Under the pieces are notes generated by a model. That model was not told the DNA's origin, did not search any database, and worked only from the letters and a program-made list of their open reading frames with translations. A DNA stretch of 64,000 nucleotides from Mesorhizobium xinjiangense. Lineage in GTDB: Bacteria > Pseudomonadota > Alphaproteobacteria > Rhizobiales > Rhizobiaceae. How positions within the stretch are numbered: the first letter of the stretch is position 1; each line of letters opens with the position of its first letter. Made by a program: the position numbers and the translations under genes. The stretch covers positions 110,510-174,509 of the forward strand of contig NZ_WOAC01000009.1 in assembly GCF_009749525.1 (NCBI RefSeq), read 5' to 3'. Positions 35,510 to 43,742 of this stretch are shown in pieces.

Positions 35510-36595
35510 TCAGCGCCACTTGCCGGCCGCGCGCAGCATCATCAGTTCGCTGATGTTTTCAAAGGTGACGTAACCCACCATGCGGTCGTCGGCGCCGACC
35601 ACGGCGACCGCCGGAACCCGGCCCTCCTGCATCGCGTCGATCGCCGCCGTCAGCCACGCAGTGTCACGCACCTTCGGAATGTCGCGCACCATCATCTCGA
35701 TGACCGGCTTGTCGGCGCCGTGCTCGCGCAGCCCCTCGACGAGGGCGGCCCGGGTGAGAACGCCGCGCAGATGCCGGCCGCCGTCGGTCACCGGAAATTC
35801 GTGCTGCGTCGTGCGCAGGAGCGCATCGGCGGCATCGGCAAGCCGCGCATTGGGCCGCAGCGACTCGTAGCTCGTGATCATCGCATCGCGGACCTTGACG
35901 GCCCGGGCTGCATCGCGCAGCCCGGTCGCCTGCGTCTCGGCATTGGCCGCCAGATAGACGAAGATGGCGACGAAGATCAGCAGCGGATTGCCGCCGACCA
36001 GCCCCAGGAAACCGAAGGCAAATGCCGCGATCTGGCCGATCGTACCGGCGATTTCGGTGGCGCGCACGCGCGGGTAGCGCATGGCGAGAAGCGCCCTCAG
36101 AACCCGCCCGCCATCCATCGGAAAGGCCGGGATGAGGTTGAACAGCACGAGCACGATGTTGACTGCCGCCAGCCGGGCGGCAAAGCCGGTCGCCGGGTTT
36201 TCCATCGAGGCGAGCGTGTCCGGATCGAACCGTCCGCCGAGAAACAGGAGCAGCACCGCGGCGATAACGACGTTGACCAGCGGACCGGCAAGCGCGACGA
36301 CGATCTCTTCCGACGGTTTCTCGGGCATGCGTTCGAGCTCGGCCACTCCGCCGATCGGCAGAAGCGTTATGCGCGGCGTCTTGATGCCGTAGCGCCGGGC
36401 GGCAATCGCATGACCGAGCTCATGCAGCACGACGCAGGCGAAAACCGCGATGACGAAAACGATGCCGTCGGTCGCCGCAGCCGCACCGCCTGCCTGGAAA
36501 TGCACGATGCCGATCCACAGCAGGAGCAGGAAGAAGGTGAGATGAATGCGCACTTCGCTGCCCGCGACGCGCCCGATGGGAAAGGACCACTGCAT
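35510..36595 (-). CDS. Site-2 protease family intramembrane metalloprotease with CBS domains
   Basis: A 361-residue polytopic protein. The zinc motif HELGH is at residues 58-62, and the third ligand Asp161 is in FPMDGGR. Membrane helices flank both. Two CBS domains fill the C-terminal part (about residues 238-355: VRDAMITSYESLRPNARLADAADALL and MVRDIPKVRDTAWLTAAIDAM), which in this M50 subgroup bind adenine nucleotides. ATG 36595 has GGAG upstream, and the encoded N-terminus MQWSFPIGRVAGSEVRIH is typical. It cleaves a membrane-bound substrate that is not identifiable here. Confidence 0.9.
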   Translation of the reverse strand: MQWSFPIGRVAGSEVRIHLTFFLLLLWIGIVHFQAGGAAAATDGIVFVIAVFACVVLHELGHAIAARRYGIKTPRITLLPIGGVAELERMPEKPSEEIVVALAGPLVNVVIAAVLLLFLGGRFDPDTLASMENPATGFAARLAAVNIVLVLFNLIPAFPMDGGRVLRALLAMRYPRVRATEIAGTIGQIAAFAFGFLGLVGGNPLLIFVAIFVYLAANAETQATGLRDAARAVKVRDAMITSYESLRPNARLADAADALLRTTQHEFPVTDGGRHLRGVLTRAALVEGLREHGADKPVIEMMVRDIPKVRDTAWLTAAIDAMQEGRVPAVAVVGADDRMVGYVTFENISELMMLRAAGKWR

Positions 36596-36749
36596 CGACG
36601 CTCCAACACTCTGATCTGCGCATCGCGATTCCGGGCCGATGCGCCGGCATACCCTATGTGCCAAGCTGCGCCACCGCTCGCCAATGTCAAGATCGACCGA
36701 TCGCGCTCAGGTGTCGGAGGGATGGCAGGCGACACTGGCCACAAACACA

Positions 36750-36772
36750 ATGGCGGGCCGAGGGCCCGCCAT
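36750..36772 (-). terminator. Probable terminator downstream of phoD
   Basis: A perfect 10-bp stem ATGGCGGGCC / GGCCCGCCAT with a 3-nt loop, 29 bp after the phoD stop. On the minus strand it is followed by TGTGTTTGTGG, a weak U-rich tract, so the terminator call is moderate. Confidence 0.6.
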
Positions 36773-36801
36773 CGCTTGATCGTCGTCTACCGCGATGCCG
36801 C

Positions 36802-38367
36802 TCAGGCCGAGCGCATGGGATCCAGCGTGACCTTGTAGAGCTCGTTGTCGTCGCGGTCCATCAGGCGCACCGTCATCTGCTCGCTCGCGCCGTCGATGTC
36901 GACCAGGCCGAAGAACTGCAGGCCGGCAGAGGGCGGCAGGTTGGCGCCCTGTTCCTCGCTCGGCGCCTTGACGTATTTCACCTCCGGCCCGAAGGTCATG
37001 TCGAGGTCATTGGGGCCGAAGGTTCCGGCATGGAGCGGGCCCGAGACGAACTCCCAGAACGGGTTGAAATCCTGGAAGGCGGCTTTTGACGGGTCGTAGT
37101 GATGCGCCGCCGTATAGTGGACGTCGGCGGTGAACCAGACCGTGTTGTCGATGCCTGCATTCTTGATGAAGCGCAGGATGTCGGCGATCTCGAACTCGCG
37201 GCCCTTCGGCGCTCCGCCGTCGCCATTGGCCACACCCTCGATCAACTCGCCGTCGGGCACGACAAGGCCGATCGGCATGTCGCAGGCGATCACCTTCCAC
37301 GTCGCCTTGGAGTTGGCCAGTTCCCGCTTCAGCCATTTCATCTGCTCCTCGCCGAGAATCTGGCTCTCGGAGGACGGCATATCCTGCATCGACTTCGAGT
37401 TGGGACCGCGATAGCTGCGCAGATCGAGGAAGAACACGTCGAGCAGCGGCCCATAGGCGATCTTGCGGTAGACGCGGCCGGGCTCGGCCGGCATGTAGCG
37501 GATCGGCGTCATTTCATGGAAGGCGCGCGCCGCACGCGAGGCCAGCACGCGAACCGACTTTTCCGTGTAGCGGTCGTCTTCCATCAGGTTTTTTGAATCC
37601 GACCAGTTGTTGACGACCTCATGATCGTCCCACTGAAAGAAGGTCGGGCAAACTGCGTTCAGCGCCCGGCAATGCTCGTCCATCATGTTGTATTTCCACT
37701 GGCCGCGATATTCGTCCAGCGTCTCGGCGACCTTGCGCTTTTCGTCGATCAGCACCGTGTTGACCCATTTGGTGCCGTCCTTCAGCTCGATCTCGTCCTG
37801 CATCGCCCCGTCGGCATAGATCGTGTCGCCGGAATGGAGGAAGAAATCCGGCGTGTGCTTGGCCATGGTGGCATAGGTCAGCATGCCGGTCTCGTCGATG
37901 CCCCAGCCCTGGCCGGCCGTGTCGCCCGACCAGGCGAAGCGCACATTGCGGCGCGAGGCCGGGGCCGTCCTGAAACGGCCGACGATCGGCTCGGAGGTGG
38001 CGTTCATGTCGGACAGATCGGCCGCGACCATGCGGTAGAAGATATCCTGGTCGGCGGGCAGGTCCTCCAGGAGCCGTTTTACGGCGAAATCGTTTTCTGG
38101 CAGTGCGTCGAGCGCCGCCAGCCTGGTCGGATTGGCAAAGCTTTCGGCGGTCGAGACCTCGAACGTCACCCTGGCCGGGCGGTCGGCGCGTGTCCAGATC
38201 ATGCCCGAATTCATGTCGACATCGCCGGATTGCACGCCGTGGGTGAAGCTCGGACGCTGGTTGGCGCGCGAGTAAAACGGCATGGCAAGGCCGGACGCCC
38301 CGACGATGCCGGCGGCGCCGGCCGTCGCCAGAAGGCTGCGGCGCGTGATATTTGCAGTTGATTTCAT
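36802..38367 (-). CDS. phoD: Tat-exported alkaline phosphatase PhoD
   Basis: A 521-residue phosphatase/phosphodiesterase. The twin-arginine signal ITRRSLLATAGAAGIVGASGLA directs export of the folded metalloenzyme. A PhoD N-terminal domain (FTHGVQSGDVDMNSGMIWTRAD) is followed by the metallophosphatase core: WSGDTAGQG, LHSGDTIYADG, WDDHEVVNNW, and a late ADVHYTAAHHYDP. These give Ca/Fe ligands typical of PhoD. ATG 38367 is set by the Tat motif. A candidate PHO box at 38443-38460 and a hairpin downstream frame a single-gene unit. It should release phosphate from organic esters under phosphate limitation. Confidence 0.93.
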   Translation of the reverse strand: MKSTANITRRSLLATAGAAGIVGASGLAMPFYSRANQRPSFTHGVQSGDVDMNSGMIWTRADRPARVTFEVSTAESFANPTRLAALDALPENDFAVKRLLEDLPADQDIFYRMVAADLSDMNATSEPIVGRFRTAPASRRNVRFAWSGDTAGQGWGIDETGMLTYATMAKHTPDFFLHSGDTIYADGAMQDEIELKDGTKWVNTVLIDEKRKVAETLDEYRGQWKYNMMDEHCRALNAVCPTFFQWDDHEVVNNWSDSKNLMEDDRYTEKSVRVLASRAARAFHEMTPIRYMPAEPGRVYRKIAYGPLLDVFFLDLRSYRGPNSKSMQDMPSSESQILGEEQMKWLKRELANSKATWKVIACDMPIGLVVPDGELIEGVANGDGGAPKGREFEIADILRFIKNAGIDNTVWFTADVHYTAAHHYDPSKAAFQDFNPFWEFVSGPLHAGTFGPNDLDMTFGPEVKYVKAPSEEQGANLPPSAGLQFFGLVDIDGASEQMTVRLMDRDDNELYKVTLDPMRSA

Positions 38368-38442
38368 GGCTGTCGTCCCCGGATGGCTATGAGAATGCGC
38401 GCGCAAAGTCGGCCCGCATTGTTGCAGGCCGATTGCAGGACC

Positions 38443-38460
38443 ATGAAATATTCTTGACAG
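38443..38460 (-). promoter_or_regulatory. Candidate PHO box upstream of phoD
   Basis: On the minus strand CTGTCAAGAATATTTCAT matches about 13 of 18 positions of the PhoB consensus (two CTGTCAT-like halves 11 bp apart). It lies 75 bp before the phoD start codon, a normal place for PhoB activation. Confidence 0.55.
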
Positions 38461-38483
38461 CCGACGGACGCGGCAAGGATCAG

Positions 38484-38532
38484 AGCATGTCCCGCTCAAA
38501 CGGAAACGTTTGAAGCAAAGATATGCGCGCTA
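38484..38532. repeat. Intergenic palindromic repeat, copy A, overlapping the M3 peptidase stop codon
   Basis: AGCATGTCCCGCTCAAACG-GAAA-CGTTTGA is followed by AAGATATGCGCGCTAG; the dyad arms are 38496-38502 and 38507-38513. On the minus strand the outer CTAG supplies the TAG stop of the peptidase gene (38532-38530). It is the reverse complement of the copy at 42525-42575. Confidence 0.75.
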
Positions 38533-40587
38533 GGTCAGGCCGCGCTTCTCCATCATCGCCTGCGGATCGGGCAGGGCGCCGCGGAACGCCGTGTAGAGAT
38601 CCTCGGGATCGGCTGATCCGCCCGCCGCATAGATGTGCTCGCGCAGCTTTTGCGCCAGCCCCGGATCGAACACGTCGCCGGCCTCCTCGAAGGCGGCGAA
38701 TGCATCGGCGTCGAGAACCTCCGACCACATGTATGAGTAATATCCGGCGGAGTAGCCGTCGCCGGAAAAGACATGCAGGAAATGCGGCGTGCGGTGGCGC
38801 ATGGCGATCGCCTCCGGCATATTGAGGCGCGCCAGCGTTTCGGCCTCGAAACGAAGCGGGTCTTCAGGGGCCTCGCCTTGCGCATGAAAGGCCATGTCGA
38901 CAAGCGCCGAGGCCGTGAACTCCACCGCTGCGAAACCCGCACCGAAGGTGCGCGCGGCCTCGATCCGGCCGATGAGCTGGCGCGGCATCGCTTCGCCCGT
39001 CTCTTCGTGAAGCGCATGCTTTTCAAGGATTTCCGGCACCATCAGCCAATGTTCGTAAAGCTGCGAGGGCAGTTCGACGAAATCGCGCGAAACGGACGTG
39101 CCGGAGACCGACGGCCAGGTGACGTCGGACAGCATGCCGTGCAGCGCATGGCCGAACTCGTGAAACAGCGTGCGCGCCTCGTCGAGCGACAGAAGCGCCT
39201 TTTCGCCCCTGGCCGGCTTGGCGAAATTCATCACATTGTAGACGATCGGCTTGGCGCCCGCGCCGAGCCGGTGGCCGGGCTGCAGTGCACTCATCCAGGC
39301 GCCCGAGCGCTTGGACGAGCGATTGAAATGATCCGCCAGAAAGGTCGCGCGATGCGATCCGTCCGGATCGCGCACCTCGAAGACGCGCACATCCTCGTGC
39401 CAGGCGGCAATATCCTTGCGCTCTTCGAAAGACAGGCCGAACAGCCGCCCGGCCACGTCGAAACAGGCGGCAATCACATTGTCGAGCTGCAGATAGGATT
39501 TGACCTGCTGAGCGTCGAAATCGAAACGCTCGGCGCGCAGCTTCTCGGCATAATAACGCCAGTCCCAGCCGGCGATCGGATCGTTCTGGCCGTCGTCCGA
39601 GGCGATGCGCTGCAATTCGGCCCGCTCGGCGTCCGCCTTTTCCAGCGCCTTTTCCCATACCGGTTCGAGTAGCCCGAAGACGCGCTGCGGCGTCTTGGCC
39701 ATCGTATCGTCGAGCTTGAACGCGGCAAACGAGGGATAGCCGAGCAGCCCGGCCTTCTCCGCCCGCAGCGCCAACGTCTTCGCGACGATCTCCGAATTGT
39801 CGTGCGCGCCGCCGTTCTGGCCGCGTCCGATGAAGGCGCGATAGGCCTTTACACGCAATTCGCGATGCGCCGAAAAAGCCAGGAACGGCTCGACGATCGA
39901 GCGCGAAAGCGTGACGGCGTAACGCCCTTCCTGTCCGCGCGAGGCGGCCGCCTCGGCCATCGCGCCGCGCAGGAAACCGGGCAGTCCGGCCAGTTGATCC
40001 TCGCCCAGAAAGAGCGCCCATTCGCGTTCGTCGGCCAGCACGTTCTGGCCGAAACCGGCACCGAGCGATGCCAGTTCCTCGTTGATCGCCGCCAGCCGCA
40101 CCTTGCCGGCCGCGTCGAGCTTGGCGCCGGCGCGCACGAAGCGCTTCCAGGTTCGCTCCAGCACCCGCTTGGTCTCCGCGTCAAGGTCGAGCGTCTCGCG
40201 TTGCTCGTACAGCGCGTCGATGCGCCGAAACAGCGCGTCGTTCATGTAGAGCGCCGAAGCGTGCCGGGCCATCTTCGGCGCGATCTCGCGTTCGAGCGCC
40301 TGGATCGTGTCGTTCGTGTCGGCACCGGCCTTGCACCAGAAGATGGCGGCCACGCGGGAAAGGGCCAGACCGGACAGTTCGAGCGGGGCCAGCGTGTTGT
40401 CGACGGTCGGATCGTCCCGGCCGCCGGCGATGGCGGCGATCTCCGCTTCGTGCGCCGCAAGTGCCGTGTCGAACGCAGCCGCAAACGCATCCTGCGCAAT
40501 CGCGTCGAAGCGGGGCAGACCGAGCGGGCCGTTCCAATCGACGATCGGATCGGCCAGGAGATCGGATTGGGAGATCTGTTCGGTCAT
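38530..40587 (-). CDS. M3-family metallopeptidase (oligopeptidase A/Dcp type)
   Basis: A 685-residue cytosolic zinc peptidase without a signal peptide. HEFGH at residues 476-480 plus Glu503 in the downstream SRDFVELPSQ form the M3 zinc site. Conserved flanks YNVMNFAKP...SLDEARTLFHEFGHALHGMLS and the C-terminal GDGYSAGYYSYMWSEVLDADAF, with the Tyr/His substrate-binding segment, are present. It degrades short peptides released by other proteases or from signal peptides. The start MTEQISQSDLLADP is the common one. Its TAG stop lies at the edge of an intergenic repeat. Confidence 0.94.
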   Translation of the reverse strand: MTEQISQSDLLADPIVDWNGPLGLPRFDAIAQDAFAAAFDTALAAHEAEIAAIAGGRDDPTVDNTLAPLELSGLALSRVAAIFWCKAGADTNDTIQALEREIAPKMARHASALYMNDALFRRIDALYEQRETLDLDAETKRVLERTWKRFVRAGAKLDAAGKVRLAAINEELASLGAGFGQNVLADEREWALFLGEDQLAGLPGFLRGAMAEAAASRGQEGRYAVTLSRSIVEPFLAFSAHRELRVKAYRAFIGRGQNGGAHDNSEIVAKTLALRAEKAGLLGYPSFAAFKLDDTMAKTPQRVFGLLEPVWEKALEKADAERAELQRIASDDGQNDPIAGWDWRYYAEKLRAERFDFDAQQVKSYLQLDNVIAACFDVAGRLFGLSFEERKDIAAWHEDVRVFEVRDPDGSHRATFLADHFNRSSKRSGAWMSALQPGHRLGAGAKPIVYNVMNFAKPARGEKALLSLDEARTLFHEFGHALHGMLSDVTWPSVSGTSVSRDFVELPSQLYEHWLMVPEILEKHALHEETGEAMPRQLIGRIEAARTFGAGFAAVEFTASALVDMAFHAQGEAPEDPLRFEAETLARLNMPEAIAMRHRTPHFLHVFSGDGYSAGYYSYMWSEVLDADAFAAFEEAGDVFDPGLAQKLREHIYAAGGSADPEDLYTAFRGALPDPQAMMEKRGLT

Positions 40588-40684
40588 TCGGATGCGATCC
40601 TTCTTGATGCTCGCCTATCGATTGCAGGCTCGATGTAGGCGCGCCCGCGACCCCGCGCAACTCTTGACGATCGACCCGGAAATT

Positions 40685-40701
40685 AATAAGTAGACCTTAT
40701 T
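40685..40701. promoter_or_regulatory. Candidate MarR operator
   Basis: A perfect inverted repeat AATAAG-N5-CTTATT ends 17 bp before the chosen marR start. MarR repressors usually bind such AT-rich dyads over their own promoter. Confidence 0.55.
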
Positions 40702-40718
40702 ATCAGTTGTTCTTAGCA

Positions 40719-41201
40719 ATGATCATGTCCCCATCAACCGACCCAGACACGATCGGGTTCCTGGTCGGCGATCTCTCGCGTCTTTTCCGCGCCGAGTTCG
40801 AGCGCCGCATTGCCCGCATCGGACTATCCGTAACGCCTGCCGAGGCACGCACCCTGGCCAATATCGCCCGCTGCGGCTCGATGCGCCAGCACCTGCTGGC
40901 CGAACGTCTCGGCGTCGAGGCCATGACACTTTCGGGCACTCTCGACCGGCTGGAATCGCGCGGCCTGATCGCCCGCGCGCCCGATCCCGCCGACCGCAGG
41001 GCGAAACTCGTGAGCCTGACGCAAGCGGCAGAAGACCTGCTCGCCGAGATCCGCAAGGTCAGTGCGTCCATCCGTTCCGATCTCTCCGCCTCGATGGAGG
41101 ACAGCGAGTGGGAGCGGATGCTTGAGAAGCTGAAGCATGTTCGCGCGCGTCTGATCGAGCTCAAGGTACAGGCCGCGAACGAAGAAGGCGAAACCCGATG
41201 A
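40719..41201 (+). CDS. MarR-family transcriptional regulator
   Basis: A 160-residue winged-helix regulator. The core is LSVTPAEARTLANIARCGSMRQHLLAERLGVEAMTLSGTLDRLESRGLIARAPDPADRRAKLVSLTQAA, where the recognition helix and the DxRxK wing (DPADRRAKL) are the MarR hallmark. ATG 40719 is chosen; ATG 40725 and a TTG at 40707 are alternatives. Its last four bases overlap the start of the Bcr/CflA transporter (ATGA), so the two are coupled. It is the likely repressor of this drug efflux operon, acting at the dyad upstream. Confidence 0.88.
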   Translation: MIMSPSTDPDTIGFLVGDLSRLFRAEFERRIARIGLSVTPAEARTLANIARCGSMRQHLLAERLGVEAMTLSGTLDRLESRGLIARAPDPADRRAKLVSLTQAAEDLLAEIRKVSASIRSDLSASMEDSEWERMLEKLKHVRARLIELKVQAANEEGETR

Positions 41202-42463
41202 ACGCGCTGCCTCCCAGGCCGCAGCAGATCATGAGCGAGCGCCGCGTCACTTTGATCGGGGCGCTGCTCGTTGCCGTCGGCCCGATTTCGATGGCGCTGT
41301 TCACGCCGGCCATGCCGGAGATCGCGCATGCCTTCGGGACCAGCGAAGCGGCAGTGAAGATGACTTTGTCGCTCTATTTCGCCGGCTTCGCCTTCGCCCA
41401 GCTTGTCTGCGGCCCTCTGTCGGACGGGCTCGGCCGCAAGCCGGTGACCGTCGGCTTCATGGTGATCTACCTCGCCGCCAGCCTGCTCGCCCTCGTCGCG
41501 CCGAGCATCGAGGTGCTGATTGCCGCCCGCTTCCTGCAAGGCGTCGGCGCGGCCGTCGGCGTTGCGATCTCGCGTGCCCTGGTGCGCGACCTCTTCGTCG
41601 GAGAGGCCAGCGCCCGCATCATGAACATGATCGGCGTCATGCTGGCCGTCGGACCCGCCGTCGCGCCGACGCTGGGCGGGCTGACGCTCGAACTGGCGGG
41701 CTGGCACGCGATCTTCGCGCTGATGCTCGTGCTCGGTCTCGGCGTCATTGTCGCCGTGCAGTTCGGCCTGAAGGAAACCGTCTCGCCCGACATCTCGCGC
41801 ATCCGGCCCCAGGCCCTGTTCTCCTCCTATCGCCGTCTTCTGGCGAACACCTACTTCCTGACGTCCAGCCTCGTCATTGCAGGCTCGGTCGGCGCCCTCT
41901 ACACGCTGGCCACGATCCTGCCCTTCGTCCTCATGGACCGCGTCGGGCTGGAACCGACCGAATTCGGCATGGGCATGCTGATGCAGTCCGGCCTGTTTCT
42001 CACCGGTGCACTCGCCATGCGCCAGCTCATGCAAACCCGTTCCGCCTTCCGGCTGGTGCCGGTCGGCCTCGCCTGCATCGGCGTTGCCAGCATTGCGCTC
42101 GGCGTCGGGCTGCGCATCGCCGAGCCGACCTTTCTCGGCATTATGGGGCCGGTTGGAGTATACGCCTTCGGCATCGCCTTCATCATGCCGGCCATGACGG
42201 TCGCCGCCATGGCGCCTTTCGCGAACATCGCAGGCGCCGCTGCATCGATGCTCGGCTTCATGCAGATGGGATCCGGTCTCGTCGGCGGGTCGGTCGCGGC
42301 CCTGATCGGCGACCCGGTGCTGGCGCTTGCCACCGTCGTTCCGGCCTTCGGGGCGACAGCGATCGTTTCATGGCTGATCTGGCGCCTGCTGCCGGAGCCC
42401 GTCAGTTTCGTTCCGCATCCCGCAGCGCAAGACGAAGCCCAGGCGCACGGTCCCGGCGCTTAG
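41198..42463 (+). CDS. Bcr/CflA-family MFS drug efflux transporter
   Basis: A 421-residue proton antiporter with about 12 membrane helices. Helix 1 (LIGALLVAVGPISMALFTPAMPEIAHAFG) and motif A in GPLSDGLGRKPV are typical of the DHA1 Bcr/CflA subfamily. RALVRDLFVGEASARIMNMIGVMLAVGPAVAPTLGG is the subfamily signature around motif C. It is translationally coupled to the marR gene. It exports drugs or metabolites; sulfonamide/bicyclomycin-type specificity cannot be inferred. Its TAG stop is the first triplet of an intergenic repeat. Confidence 0.92.
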   Translation: MNALPPRPQQIMSERRVTLIGALLVAVGPISMALFTPAMPEIAHAFGTSEAAVKMTLSLYFAGFAFAQLVCGPLSDGLGRKPVTVGFMVIYLAASLLALVAPSIEVLIAARFLQGVGAAVGVAISRALVRDLFVGEASARIMNMIGVMLAVGPAVAPTLGGLTLELAGWHAIFALMLVLGLGVIVAVQFGLKETVSPDISRIRPQALFSSYRRLLANTYFLTSSLVIAGSVGALYTLATILPFVLMDRVGLEPTEFGMGMLMQSGLFLTGALAMRQLMQTRSAFRLVPVGLACIGVASIALGVGLRIAEPTFLGIMGPVGVYAFGIAFIMPAMTVAAMAPFANIAGAAASMLGFMQMGSGLVGGSVAALIGDPVLALATVVPAFGATAIVSWLIWRLLPEPVSFVPHPAAQDEAQAHGPGA

Positions 42464-42510
42464 AACATGTCCCGCTCAAACAGAATCGTTTGAGCGAAAG
42501 GTACATGTTC
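42461..42510. repeat. Intergenic palindromic repeat, copy B1, starting at the MFS stop codon
   Basis: A unit with terminal inverted repeats GAACATGT (42463-42470) and ACATGTTC (42503-42510) and an inner CGCTCAAAC/CGTTTGAGCG dyad. The leading TAG is the stop codon of the Bcr/CflA gene. It shares ACATGTCCCGCTCAAAC with copy A. Confidence 0.75.
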
Positions 42511-42524
42511 CAGCATATTGATCT

Positions 42525-42575
42525 GGCGCGCATATCTTCGCTTCAAACGTTTCCGTTTGAAGCGAACGCGCGCTA
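42525..42575. repeat. Intergenic palindromic repeat, copy B2, ending at the NTF2-like stop codon
   Basis: An 11-bp perfect stem CGCTTCAAACG (42539-42549) / CGTTTGAAGCG (42554-42564) sits in a GCGCGCATATC...GCGCGCTAG unit. It is a reverse-complement copy of unit A. Its outer TAG on the minus strand (42575-42573) is the stop codon of the next gene. It may also act as a bidirectional transcription hairpin. Confidence 0.75.
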
Positions 42576-42986
42576 GAACTCGGCGCAATTCTCCGCCACG
42601 CTCGCCTGGACGCTTTCGCTGATCCGGTCGCCAGAAAGCACGAACCATTCGCGGGTCAACAGATCGTTGTCGGGAAAGTCGTAGCAGACCAGGGCGGTCA
42701 CGGACCGGCCCTCCTCCTGCTCGATGCGGTGCCTGATGCCGGCACCATCGACGGCGATCTCCCACTCCTCGATGGAATCCAGGAACTCCGCCTTCGTCTG
42801 CTCGATGCCCACATCTTCCAGCCGGATGACGGCATCGTTGGCCAATAGACGGTCGAGCGCCGTCCGGTCGGCCCGGGCGAGCGCGTCATACCAACGCGAC
42901 AGCACGCTTTCGGCATCCGATGCCAGGCCGGCCGCCGGAAAAACGAGCAGCGCCAGTGCCGCCAGCACAAAGCCAGTTCGATGCAT
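42573..42986 (-). CDS. Small secreted NTF2-like (SnoaL-fold) protein
   Basis: A 137-residue exported protein: signal peptide MHRTGFVLAALALLVFPAAGLAS, then AESVLSRWYDALARADRTALDRLLANDAVIRLEDVGIEQTKAEFLDSI, the helix-rich start of an NTF2/SnoaL cone fold, ending in beta strands. ATG 42986 has GGAGG five bases upstream; another ATG 12 bases earlier is too close to be preferred. Function is unknown. It is 59 bp downstream of the carbonic anhydrase gene on the same strand and may be co-transcribed with it. Confidence 0.7.
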   Translation of the reverse strand: MHRTGFVLAALALLVFPAAGLASDAESVLSRWYDALARADRTALDRLLANDAVIRLEDVGIEQTKAEFLDSIEEWEIAVDGAGIRHRIEQEEGRSVTALVCYDFPDNDLLTREWFVLSGDRISESVQASVAENCAEF

Positions 42987-43045
42987 GTGAACCTCCATGT
43001 CGCCCCTCGCCCGCCGATGCGCCCGGCAAGACCGTTTCCGGAACG

Positions 43046-43690
43046 TCAGCCCAGATCCGGGCGCTGGAAATCGCCGGTTTCGCGGTTCATCACCCAGAGT
43101 TCGCCGGTCGAGATGTCGAACCATGCGCCGTGCAGCGACAGCTTTCCCTTGCCTTCGAGAAGGCTGACGCAAGGAAATGTCCTGAGATTGGAGATCGAAT
43201 AGCGGATCGAGATACGTTCGAGCGCGGTCTGGCGCTCGGCGCCGGTCATCAGGCTGTTGTCCGAAACGGCCTGCGCCGCCGGGGCCACCAGCCCCATCCA
43301 TTTGCCGATGAAGTCGCCCGGCGACAGCGGCTCGGCAGACGGATCGAGCGCGGCGCGGATACCACCGCACCGGCCATGCCCCATGACCACGATGTGCTTC
43401 ACCTTCAGGCTTTGCACCGCGAACTCCAGTGCCGCCGAGGTCGAATGGTGGGCGCCGTCCGGCTCGTAGGGCGGCACGAGATTGGCCACATTGCGCACCA
43501 CGAACAATTCGCCCGGTCCGGTGTCGAAAATGGTTTCGGGCGCGGCGCGCGAATCGCAGCACGCGATGACCATCGTTTCCGGCGTCTGGCCGCGTTCGGC
43601 CAGTTCCCGGTAGCGGTCTGTCTCGACCGCAAAGCGGCCGCCCATGAAATTGCGGTATCCGGCAAGCAGGCGATCGGGCAAATGGCTCAT
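43046..43690 (-). CDS. Beta-class carbonic anhydrase
   Basis: A 214-residue zinc enzyme interconverting CO2 and bicarbonate, which would also feed the pyruvate carboxylase encoded in this window. Zinc ligands Cys45, His105 and Cys108 lie in CCDSRAAP and GHGRCGG; Asp46 and Arg48 form the conserved Asp-Arg dyad. GGRFAVETDRYRELAERGQTPETMVIACCDSR is the typical N-terminal part. ATG 43690 begins MSHLPDRLLAGYRNFM, the standard opening. It follows the DUF429 gene by 52 bp on the same strand. Confidence 0.94.
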   Translation of the reverse strand: MSHLPDRLLAGYRNFMGGRFAVETDRYRELAERGQTPETMVIACCDSRAAPETIFDTGPGELFVVRNVANLVPPYEPDGAHHSTSAALEFAVQSLKVKHIVVMGHGRCGGIRAALDPSAEPLSPGDFIGKWMGLVAPAAQAVSDNSLMTGAERQTALERISIRYSISNLRTFPCVSLLEGKGKLSLHGAWFDISTGELWVMNRETGDFQRPDLG

Positions 43691-43742
43691 GGTCTTTCGA
43701 TAGCGAGGTCCGGCGTCCAAGGCAATCCTTGCTTCGCCGCCC

